Source: Candidatus Galligastranaerophilus intestinigallinarum
GTDB lineage: Bacteria; Cyanobacteriota; Vampirovibrionia; Gastranaerophilales; Gastranaerophilaceae
Length of the DNA: 7,066 nt
Assembly (NCBI GenBank): GCA_018715855.1
Contig: DVKW01000217.1
Span: 1-7,066, forward strand
Reading direction: 5' to 3'
The translations under genes and the position numbers were made by a program. The number at the start of each line of letters is the position of its first letter. Position 1 is the stretch's first letter. Of this stretch, positions 1 through 5,515 are shown piece after piece. Below the pieces are notes generated by a model that worked only from the letters and a program-made list of their open reading frames with translations, was not told the DNA's origin and ran no database searches.

Positions 1-1591
1 AAAAATTGAAATAAAAGATAAAAAAGAAGCTGATAAAATCTTAAAAGATTTGGAAAATGCCAAATATATTGTATCAAACATAACATCCCGTGATACAAAA
101 AGAAACCCTCAAGCACCTTTTATAACATCCACCCTTCAAAGAGAAGCAAGTTCAAAACTTGGTTATGGCGTTTCAAAAACAATGCAGATAGCACAAAAAC
201 TTTATGAAGGTATTGAACTTGGTGAAGATGGCGCTGTTGGGCTTATCACCTATATGAGAACGGATTCTGTCAGAATTTCTGATGATGCTAAAGAAGCTGC
301 AAAAGAATTTATTACATATAATTTTGGCGATAAATATTACCCAAAAACCCCGAATGATTACAACAAAAACAAAAAGAAAAATGTTCAAGATGCCCATGAA
401 GCCATTCGCCCGTCTTACGTTTCAAAAACGCCCGAATCAATTAAAAAATATTTAACAAGCGAACAATATAAACTGTATAAATTAATTTGGACAAGGTTTG
501 TTGCTTCTCAAATGGAAGCTGCCAAAATTAAAAACTTGGGCGTTGAAATTGATGCAAACGGCTACACATTTAGAGTAGGCTCATCCAAAGTTGAATTTGA
601 CGGCTTTTTAAAAGTTTATGAAGATGACAAAGAAGAAGCCATTCAAAAAATTCCCGAATTAAAAGAAGGTGAAACTTTAGAATTTAAAAAGTTAATTTCA
701 GAGCAACATTTCACGCAACCCCCTGCAAGGTTTTCTGAAGCAAGCCTTGTAAAACAATTGGAAGAATACGGCATTGGCCGCCCATCCACATACGCCCCCA
801 TTATCACAAAAATTCAACAAAGAGGGTATGTTGAAAAATTGGATAAAGCGCTTAAACCGACATTATTGGGAAGAACCGTTTCAAAACAATTGTGCGAATA
901 TTTTAAAGATATAATGGATTATAAATTTACAGCCGGCATGGAATTAAAACTTGATGAAATTGCAGAAGATAAGGCAGATTCAATTAAAGTTTTAAAAGAT
1001 TTCTATTTTCCTTTTGAAAAAACGGTGGAAGACGCTAAAACCAATATGGGAAGGGTTGTTATAGAATCAGACAAAATTTGCCCGAATTGCGGAAAGAAAA
1101 TGGTTGTTAAAACTTCCCGTTTCGGAAAACAATTTTTAGGCTGCTCAGGGTATCCTGATTGTAAAACAATGATGAGTTTAGATGGTGAAATTCCAAAAGC
1201 ACCCGCAGAAGATGAAAAAACAGATGTAAAATGTGAAAAATGCGGTTCTGAAACTGTTATTAAAACAGGCCCATACGGCAAATATTACCAATGCTTAAAT
1301 GAAAAATGCAAAGCAAGAAAAGGTATTGTCGTTTCATCAGGCGTAAAATGCCCAAAATGCGAAAAAGAAGGCAGAGATGGCGAACTTATACAAAGAAGGT
1401 CAAGATACGGTAAAACCTTCTATGGCTGTTCAAAATACCCTGATTGCGATTATGCAATTTGGAACGAACCAACGGGCGAAAAATGCCCCGAATGCGGTGA
1501 ATTACTGGTTAAAAAATTCTTAAAAACGGGAAATAAAATTGCATGTTCATCTAAAACTTGCAAATTTAATAAGCCCATGGAGGAAGAATAA
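1..1591 (+). CDS. topA: DNA topoisomerase I (type IA), 5'-truncated by window edge
   Basis: This is the C-terminal 529 codons of a type IA topoisomerase, which relaxes negatively supercoiled DNA by cutting one strand through a tyrosine-DNA link. The reading frame is open from base 2, so the gene starts upstream; the TTG at 50 is only an internal Leu codon. The active-site motif GLITYMRTDS is encoded around 239-268, with the catalytic Tyr at 251-253 and the conserved Arg two residues later. Further family motifs are DAHEAIRP (near 389-412), PPARFSEASLVK (near 719-754) and EEYGIGRPSTYAPI. The TOPRIM domain lies outside the window. Four C-terminal zinc-ribbon modules follow (1079-1162, 1232-1309, 1349-1447, 1484-1561), each with two CxxC/CxnC pairs. 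The stop overlaps the aroE start by one base (TAATG), so translation is probably coupled. Family identity is secure. Confidence 0.97.
   Translation, partial: KIEIKDKKEADKILKDLENAKYIVSNITSRDTKRNPQAPFITSTLQREASSKLGYGVSKTMQIAQKLYEGIELGEDGAVGLITYMRTDSVRISDDAKEAAKEFITYNFGDKYYPKTPNDYNKNKKKNVQDAHEAIRPSYVSKTPESIKKYLTSEQYKLYKLIWTRFVASQMEAAKIKNLGVEIDANGYTFRVGSSKVEFDGFLKVYEDDKEEAIQKIPELKEGETLEFKKLISEQHFTQPPARFSEASLVKQLEEYGIGRPSTYAPIITKIQQRGYVEKLDKALKPTLLGRTVSKQLCEYFKDIMDYKFTAGMELKLDEIAEDKADSIKVLKDFYFPFEKTVEDAKTNMGRVVIESDKICPNCGKKMVVKTSRFGKQFLGCSGYPDCKTMMSLDGEIPKAPAEDEKTDVKCEKCGSETVIKTGPYGKYYQCLNEKCKARKGIVVSSGVKCPKCEKEGRDGELIQRRSRYGKTFYGCSKYPDCDYAIWNEPTGEKCPECGELLVKKFLKTGNKIACSSKTCKFNKPMEEE
1079..1561 (+). 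other. Four tandem topoisomerase zinc ribbons in TopA
   Basis: Four cysteine modules are read directly from the translation: CPNC...CSGYPDC, CEKC...CLNEKC, CPKC...CSKYPDC and CPEC...CSSKTC. Modules 1 and 3 share the pattern R(F/Y)GK..(L/Y)GCS.YPDC, typical of the topoisomerase C-terminal zinc-finger family (PF01396-like). Module 2 has the related GPYGKYYQC core, and module 4 is the most diverged, with a C-x4-C second pair. In known TopA proteins such ribbons bind single-stranded DNA and assist strand passage. All 16 cysteines are present, so all four may bind zinc. Confidence 0.85.
1579..1584 (+). promoter_or_regulatory. Shine-Dalgarno of aroE
   Basis: GGAGGA lies 6 bases before the aroE ATG at 1591 and sits inside the last codons of topA. 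It is a near-perfect anti-16S match. With the one-base stop/start overlap it fixes the aroE start and indicates co-expression with topA. Confidence 0.85.
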
Positions 1592-2442
1592 TGGATGAAA
1601 AAGTTTATAAATTGGGAATTATAGGCTGCCCTCTTTCTCATTCTTTAAGTAAATTTATGCACGAAGCCGCCCTTAAAGATTTAGGGCTAAACGGAAGTTA
1701 TGACACATTAGAAACCAAAAGCGAAGATTTAATTCAAAGAATAAAATTCTTAAAAACAAACGGCTACCTTGGTTTTAATGTAACAATACCTCATAAAATT
1801 CCAATAAGCCTGTTTTTATCTGATGTTGATGAATTTGCAAACAAAGTAGGTTCTGTTAATACAGTTGTGATTGATGAAAATAAAAACCTAAAAGGCTATA
1901 ACACAGATGTTTTTGGCTTTATGGAACCTATTAAAGATATTGACCTTAACAATAAAAAAGCCGTTGTTTTAGGAACAGGCGGTGCCTCAAGAGCCGTTGT
2001 TGCAGGGCTTTATTTTAAAGGTGTTAAAAAAATTGATATTTATACAAGAAATGTTATTAATTCAACAGAAGCGGTTAATGTTTTAAGGCAAAAATTTAAT
2101 GACATTGAAATAAAACTTTTGCAATATGAAGTGATGGAAACATTAAATGATGTTTCAATTGTTGTAAACACAACTCCATTAGGTATGAAGAATTTCAGGC
2201 AAGGCGTTTCCCCCTTGTCTGATGAAATGATAAAAACATTATCAGATGATGCCATAATCTATGATATAGTGTATAATCCAATTAAAACGGAACTTATTCA
2301 AAGAGCCATAAAATATAATAAAAAATACGTTTCAGGGCTCGATATGCTTGTTTATCAAGGGGCAAAGGCCTTTGAAATATGGACAGGAACCTACCCCAAT
2401 ACAGATAAAATGAAAATAGCAGCTCTTATGGAATTGGTATAA
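1591..2442 (+). CDS. aroE: Shikimate dehydrogenase (NADP+)
   Basis: This 283-aa enzyme reduces 3-dehydroshikimate to shikimate with NADPH, a cytoplasmic step of chorismate and aromatic amino acid synthesis. The substrate-binding motif PLSHSLS is at residues 14-20, with Ser18 and Ser20 matching the two shikimate-binding serines of the E. coli enzyme. NVTIPHK at 63-69 carries the catalytic Lys69. SVNT at 88-91 and YNTD at 103-106 supply the substrate Asn and catalytic Asp106. The Rossmann motif VLGTGGASRAV runs 126-136 and TRN at 152-154 fits the NADP phosphate-binding region. NTTPLGM is at 193-199 and GLDMLVYQGAKAFEIW at 249-264 holds the conserved Gln256. Length is normal for the family and no key residue is missing. 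The start is fixed by a GGAGGA site and a TAATG overlap with topA. A quinate/shikimate dehydrogenase variant is possible, but Ser18 and the short length favour AroE. Confidence 0.96.
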   Translation: MDEKVYKLGIIGCPLSHSLSKFMHEAALKDLGLNGSYDTLETKSEDLIQRIKFLKTNGYLGFNVTIPHKIPISLFLSDVDEFANKVGSVNTVVIDENKNLKGYNTDVFGFMEPIKDIDLNNKKAVVLGTGGASRAVVAGLYFKGVKKIDIYTRNVINSTEAVNVLRQKFNDIEIKLLQYEVMETLNDVSIVVNTTPLGMKNFRQGVSPLSDEMIKTLSDDAIIYDIVYNPIKTELIQRAIKYNKKYVSGLDMLVYQGAKAFEIWTGTYPNTDKMKIAALMELV

Positions 2443-2448
2443 GCTGAA

Positions 2449-3180
2449 ATGAAAAAAACTTTAATAATTTTTTTGATGTTAACGGGGCTTTTTTGCTCTC
2501 AAAATTCGGCGTTTTCAACAGATGATTCATCTTATATGTCGATAGATGAATACAGCCAATTTTTTGAACTGGGTTTTTTTGATGAAGCGCCCCAAACAAA
2601 TGAAGCCTTTGAAGAACAGGAAGAAATTTTTACCCCAAAATTGAAAGAAAAAGTTGATTTAACAGGTGATGTTATAACACCCGATAAAGAGCCGATTAAG
2701 CTTCAAGTGGGAAAAACGGAATTTTTAGAAAGCTATAAGGAAGCATTCAAAGAAGAAGAAAGCAAAAACGAACTTTTAAAAGCGGGTAATTTAAGCATTT
2801 TTTCTGATACAACAGAAGAACAAAGCAGCTATATGACAAACAATTATAAATCTTCAATGAATATGAAGCTTGATTTGAATAAAAATATGACCGTTCAAGC
2901 AGGGCAAGAAATTTGGTATGTAAACCCTGATGCATCTTTAGGGTCTAAAAAGTTTTATGTAAATCCTTCTTTTTATTTGGGCAAGGGCGTTTCTTTGAAC
3001 TATACAGGCCGCTATAACCAAACAAGCAGAAATATTGAACAAGAATTAGGCTTGAATTATAAGCCTTCTATTTTTAAAGATGCCGCTTCATTTGGCGTTT
3101 CTGCAAGCACCATTATGAATACGGATAAAGAAGTTCAATCAGGAAGGCTTAAATTTTCAACAGATTTATACATCTATTAA
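2449..3180 (+). CDS. Exported protein with C-terminal beta-strand-rich region, unrecognised
   Basis: I do not recognise this 243-aa protein. It begins with a typical signal peptide: MKK, a hydrophobic core (residues 5-16) and a plausible signal peptidase I site after Ser23 (AFS before TDD). Cys16 is not in a proper lipobox because Phe precedes it, so a lipoprotein is unlikely. Residues 24-115 are acidic, rich in Glu and Lys and probably poorly ordered. From about 135 to the end the chain has repeated amphipathic beta-strand patterns with many Tyr, Asn and Ser, and it ends in Leu-Tyr-Ile-Tyr. A terminal aromatic residue resembles the C-terminal recognition signal of outer-membrane barrels, although the -5 residue is Asp rather than hydrophobic. 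It starts 6 bases after aroE with only a weak ribosome site, so co-transcription and coupling are likely. An outer-membrane or periplasmic location is inference. Confidence 0.8.
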   Translation: MKKTLIIFLMLTGLFCSQNSAFSTDDSSYMSIDEYSQFFELGFFDEAPQTNEAFEEQEEIFTPKLKEKVDLTGDVITPDKEPIKLQVGKTEFLESYKEAFKEEESKNELLKAGNLSIFSDTTEEQSSYMTNNYKSSMNMKLDLNKNMTVQAGQEIWYVNPDASLGSKKFYVNPSFYLGKGVSLNYTGRYNQTSRNIEQELGLNYKPSIFKDAASFGVSASTIMNTDKEVQSGRLKFSTDLYIY

Positions 3181-3184
3181 TTTT

Positions 3185-4027
3185 TTAAGCTGCACTATCA
3201 TCTAAAAGCTTGCCTGCATTAGTTAATCTTGTTTGAAAATCTTTTCCCGTTAAATCGGTGTTTATCATGGCACCAATTTGAATTTTGCCATCCACATAGC
3301 CTTTTGTTGAATCTGATGCATCCATTGCCATATAATATGCTGCAAGTTCATCTTCATTTAAAGAGCCGCTTTCATCCATATCAAGTGCAGCGAAATTTTC
3401 CTGCATAAACTGGTTTGCATAAGAATCTGTTTCATATTCCCCTGTTTCAGCATTTTTTGTCATTAATTCGCCTGCTTCATTAAATTGATAAGCGTCATTT
3501 GGGAATAATTCATTGTATAAGCTTGCTTCTTGCTGTAAATATTCATCATAGTTCATATCGCCGCTTTGGTCTATATCTGAAGCTTCGAGGTTTGATTGAG
3601 CAAGGTTTTTTGCGCCTTCAACCAAAGGTTCTTCAAATGCTTCATCGTCTTTTGAAATGTCGGAATTTACATAATCAAACATTTCAACTTCATCTCTTTT
3701 GTTGCCGGTTAATTTGTCATAGCCATCTTTAATCCAGTTTGAAAAATCTTCATACATTGAAGTTGAAACCGCTTTTTCTTCATCTTCGTTTTCAGGTTTC
3801 AAAGATGCTTCTTCTGCTTCGTCTGTGGGGTTTTCAGTGAAAATGGAACTGTAAGACGGAATGTATAAAGTATTTCCCGTATAAATTAAATTTGGGTCTT
3901 CAATATTGTTAATTTCAGCTAATCTGTTTACTGCTCTTAAAATATCTGCATTTGTTTTAACATCGTCACCGTATTGTGCCTTAACAATGTTCCACATGCA
4001 ATCGCCTTTGTTAATTGTATAATCCAT
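3185..4027 (-). CDS. LysM-domain protein with two EF-hand calcium loops
   Basis: The protein is 280 aa. Residues 3-57 form a LysM domain: YTINKGDCMWNIVKAQYG at the start and NLIYTGNTLYIP at the end fit the pattern of this peptidoglycan- or chitin-binding module. An acidic linker (65-135) follows. Two canonical EF-hand loops come next. Loop 1 is residues 151-162 (D, D, S, D, N, E at positions 1, 3, 5, 7, 9, 12). Loop 2 is residues 216-227 (D, D, S, S, N, E). The tail is short and lacks a catalytic domain I can identify. There is no signal peptide; LysM starts at residue 3. The start is supported by a GAGAGGA site 8 bases upstream. It faces the exported protein gene with a 4-base gap and is divergent from the next gene. 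A calcium-responsive wall-associated role is inference, and a non-classical export route would be needed. Similar LysM proteins are, from recollection, common in Gastranaerophilales. Confidence 0.88.
   Translation of the reverse strand: MDYTINKGDCMWNIVKAQYGDDVKTNADILRAVNRLAEINNIEDPNLIYTGNTLYIPSYSSIFTENPTDEAEEASLKPENEDEEKAVSTSMYEDFSNWIKDGYDKLTGNKRDEVEMFDYVNSDISKDDEAFEEPLVEGAKNLAQSNLEASDIDQSGDMNYDEYLQQEASLYNELFPNDAYQFNEAGELMTKNAETGEYETDSYANQFMQENFAALDMDESGSLNEDELAAYYMAMDASDSTKGYVDGKIQIGAMINTDLTGKDFQTRLTNAGKLLDDSAA
3347..3382 (-). other. EF-hand calcium-binding loop 2
   Basis: The codons give DMDESGSLNEDE, with Asp at 1 and 3, Ser at 5, Gly at 6, Ser at 7, Asn at 9 and Glu at 12. It is separated from loop 1 by 53 residues, longer than in a tight calmodulin-type pair, so the two loops may fold as separate dockerin-like or EF-hand units. 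Confidence 0.82.
3542..3577 (-). other. EF-hand calcium-binding loop 1
   Basis: The codons give DIDQSGDMNYDE, a 12-residue EF-hand loop with ligands at positions 1, 3, 5, 7, 9 and the bidentate Glu at 12, and Gly at position 6. Confidence 0.85.
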
Positions 4028-4035
4028 CTCAAAAT

Positions 4036-4042
4036 TCCTCTC
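4036..4042 (-). promoter_or_regulatory. Shine-Dalgarno of the LysM gene
   Basis: On the minus strand GAGAGGA sits 8 bases before the ATG at 4027. It is a good match to the anti-Shine-Dalgarno sequence and fixes the start codon. It contrasts with the two neighbouring genes that lack such a site. Confidence 0.75.
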
Positions 4043-4057
4043 AATTTTTCTCTCGTT

Positions 4058-4086
4058 AGTATAATAAAGTTTTTTTTCAAAAATAA
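4058..4086 (-). promoter_or_regulatory. Candidate promoter of the LysM gene
   Basis: On the minus strand TATACT (4063-4058) is a 5/6 match to the -10 consensus. A 17-base spacer leads back to TTATTT (4086-4081), a weak -35. Transcription would start near 4051, giving a leader of about 24 bases that contains the Shine-Dalgarno site. Support is the -10 element and its position only. Confidence 0.5.
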
Positions 4087-4113
4087 AGTGCCTATTTTAA
4101 TAAAAAAATATAA

Positions 4114-4152
4114 AGTTTTGTAAACAGAACTAAAAATGTGAATAGTTTTGTA
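4114..4152 (+). repeat. Direct repeat AGTTTTGTA, 30-base period, upstream of the 4164 gene
   Basis: The 9-mer AGTTTTGTA occurs at 4114-4122 and again at 4144-4152, exactly 30 bases apart start to start, close to three helical turns. The second copy runs into the -10 hexamer of the plus-strand gene at 4164. It could be a regulator site, or chance in AT-rich sequence. Confidence 0.35.
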
Positions 4153-4156
4153 TAAT
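4151..4156 (+). promoter_or_regulatory. -10 element of the gene at 4164, leaderless layout
   Basis: TATAAT is a perfect -10 hexamer ending 7 bases before the ATG at 4164. Initiation 7-8 bases after the -10 would place the first transcribed base at or next to the A of ATG. No convincing -35 is seen at 16-18 bases (AACTAA at the 17-base position) and no Shine-Dalgarno is seen. Confidence 0.6.
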
Positions 4157-4163
4157 AAAAACT

Positions 4164-4862
4164 ATGTTTAAAACACTTCTTTCAAAATTAATAAATTTAA
4201 TTTTTGATATTCAAGAAAAATATTTATCTAAAAAATACAGCCTAAAATCTGCTAATTCAAATATGGCAAAAAGCCATATAACATCAGGCGCAAGCCTTAC
4301 AATTAATTCCGAACTTGAAAAAAACAGGCAAATAGTAAAAAATGAAGTTTATGAGCTTGCGAAAAAAAATGTTGATAATTTTATAAATATTTTTGAATAT
4401 TCAAAAGAAAAAGGTATAAATTATTATATTTTTAATGATGCAGAAAAATTTTTAAATTTTATAGGCGAAGATATTGGCTTAATTTTTCCAAAAAAAGGCC
4501 TAAAGGGGCTTTATATAAACCTTTTAACCTCTAAAAAAATTTCTTTTAAAAGCCCGATTCTTTTTGTTTTTGATAAAAAACAATTAAACCCTTATAAAAT
4601 TTTGTACAATTTTTATAAATGGTACGCTTATAATTCAAATTTGCCGGGGTTTGATGAAAAAACTTTATCAGAATTTAAAAATATTTATAGCTATGAAACA
4701 AGCCTTGATAAATTAACTTATGAACAAATTATAAACCTAAAGCACGCCATTCAAAGAGACAAGGAAGCATCAGAATTTGTTTTAGATTTTATGAAAGAAT
4801 TTGAAGGCTCTAAAAATGCCTTTAATATAATGAAAAATAAAGATAATGGTGCAAACATCTAA
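4164..4862 (+). CDS. Hypothetical protein, 232 aa, unrecognised
   Basis: I do not recognise a family. The protein is Lys-, Asn-, Ile- and Phe-rich, in line with the base composition. Residues 1-22 look like an amphipathic helix (LLSKLINLIFDIQEKYL), too polar for a clear membrane anchor or signal peptide. Residues 50-82 are helical and charged. The middle (85-137) has alternating hydrophobic stretches such as GLYINLLTS and SPILFVFDKK that suggest beta strands of a small alpha/beta fold. The C-terminal third (165-224) is helical, with EQIINLKHAIQRDKEASEF as its most regular part. No catalytic motif is evident. The start at 4164 is placed by the perfect -10 hexamer 7 bases upstream; the next in-frame Met (residue 34, base 4263) has no ribosome site either. 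The gene overlaps the convergent minus-strand gene by 4 bases. It is probably cytoplasmic. Coding status rests on the long open frame and the promoter. Confidence 0.75.
   Translation: MFKTLLSKLINLIFDIQEKYLSKKYSLKSANSNMAKSHITSGASLTINSELEKNRQIVKNEVYELAKKNVDNFINIFEYSKEKGINYYIFNDAEKFLNFIGEDIGLIFPKKGLKGLYINLLTSKKISFKSPILFVFDKKQLNPYKILYNFYKWYAYNSNLPGFDEKTLSEFKNIYSYETSLDKLTYEQIINLKHAIQRDKEASEFVLDFMKEFEGSKNAFNIMKNKDNGANI
4261..4279. repeat. Perfect 7-bp inverted repeat with 5-base loop
   Basis: ATATGGC, AAAAA, GCCATAT forms a perfect short hairpin inside the 4164 gene and includes its second in-frame ATG (4263). There is no T-tract after it, so it is not a terminator. It may be chance. Confidence 0.35.
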
Positions 4863-5476
4863 ATTTTATTTAAAACTTTAATGCCAAAATAATTTGCAAT
4901 TTCTTTTGTTTGAATTTTGTTTTCTTTAATATCATATGCAAACATAGCGCATAAAATTGCTTCTAAATTAGCTGCAGGCAAAAGGTTATCAGACATTATA
5001 TTAAACCCGTATTTAATTTTTAAACCCGATTGAAAGCTTTTACAATCAAGAGATGTTTTTTCCAAATAATTTGGGTTTAAGCCGTAAGCTTGCCTTAAAA
5101 GGTTAATGTTGCACCTAAAAACTTGGCATTTTTCTTTGTTTAAATTTAAAAGCAAATCTTTTAATCTGTCATTTATTCTGTTTGTCCAATTGTTTTTGTT
5201 AACTTCAAAAAGTTCGCTTATCATTTTATAATTTTTTGAATGAATTCTCCATTTGCCATCTAGCAGTGATTCATCAAAAGGCAAAGAAACAACAACAACG
5301 GAATTTTTAACATAAGGGGAATTTTCAAAAAAAAGTTTAATGTCATCCGTGAAAAACAATTTGTCTAAGTGAATTATTTGTTTATTGTTGTCTAAAACAC
5401 AAATGGCGCTGTTGTGGTTTGAATTTGGCGCCAAAGAAAGCCCTATTGAATGAAAATTGTTTTGCATATTCTCCAT
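4859..5476 (-). CDS. RNase H-fold (DUF429-like) protein, degenerate; function unknown
   Basis: The protein is 205 aa from the ATG at 5476. Its layout resembles DUF429-type RNase H-fold proteins. A first glycine-led beta strand (IGLSLAPN, residues 11-18) is followed by a second strand (AICVLDNN). A strand ending in a SLPF motif (VVVVSLPFDES, 60-70) sits where DUF429 proteins have a conserved acidic strand. The helical middle contains RQAYGLNPNYLEK (128-140). A late helix LEAILCAMFAYD (171-182) resembles the DALxCALTA helix of that family. The usual first-strand acid is Ser14, and only Glu172 is left in the late helix, so nuclease activity may be lost. The fold call is inference from motif layout. 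A longer reading frame reaches a TTG at 5512 but would add an Ile-rich stretch encoded over the promoter. ATG 5476 fits a TTGCAA-N17-TATACT promoter 7 bases upstream; ATG 5467 with GGAG only 3 bases away is the alternative. Confidence 0.7.
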   Translation of the reverse strand: MENMQNNFHSIGLSLAPNSNHNSAICVLDNNKQIIHLDKLFFTDDIKLFFENSPYVKNSVVVVSLPFDESLLDGKWRIHSKNYKMISELFEVNKNNWTNRINDRLKDLLLNLNKEKCQVFRCNINLLRQAYGLNPNYLEKTSLDCKSFQSGLKIKYGFNIMSDNLLPAANLEAILCAMFAYDIKENKIQTKEIANYFGIKVLNKI

Positions 5477-5491
5477 AATTATGAGTATAAT
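5462..5491 (+). promoter_or_regulatory. Candidate promoter of the ABC exporter gene
   Basis: On the plus strand TATAAT (5486-5491) is a perfect -10 with TTGCAT (5462-5467) 18 bases upstream as a weak -35. The -10 overlaps that of the divergent gene, so the two polymerases cannot both occupy the site. GATAAT (5495-5500) is a second possible -10. Confidence 0.45.
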
Positions 5492-5512
5492 TAGGATAAT
5501 ATAGATTTGCAA
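5484..5512 (-). promoter_or_regulatory. Promoter of the 5476 minus-strand gene, leaderless layout
   Basis: Read on the minus strand, TTGCAA (5512-5507, 4/6 to the -35 consensus), a 17-base spacer and TATACT (5489-5484, 5/6) form a well-spaced sigma-70-type promoter. Seven bases separate the -10 from the ATG at 5476, so the start point falls at or beside the start codon. Confidence 0.65.
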
Positions 5513-5515
5513 GAT

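Noticed and set aside
50..52. TTG as the start codon of the topA reading frame
   Set aside because: The frame is open to the window edge and the conserved domain needs hundreds more N-terminal residues (TOPRIM), so this is an internal Leu codon.
1003..1281. 92-aa minus-strand open frame
   Set aside because: It lies opposite the TopA zinc-ribbon region, which has clear family motifs, and has no promoter or ribosome site.
2464..2496. Lipoprotein reading of the exported protein, using Cys16
   Set aside because: The residue before Cys is Phe rather than Gly, Ala or Ser, so the lipobox is not satisfied; signal peptidase I cleavage after Ser23 fits better.
3499..3732. 77-aa plus-strand open frame
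   Set aside because: It is antisense to the EF-hand and linker region of the LysM protein and its composition looks like a shadow.
4488..4513. Imperfect hairpin around AAAGGCC and GGGGCTTT
   Set aside because: It has an internal mismatch, lies inside a coding frame and has no T-tract, so it is neither a terminator nor a notable structure.
5477..5512. Ile-rich N-terminal extension of the minus-strand gene from TTG 5512, which could look like a membrane segment
   Set aside because: The extension lies exactly over a well-formed TTGCAA-N17-TATACT promoter and uses a TTG without a ribosome site; the coding-like pattern begins after ATG 5476.
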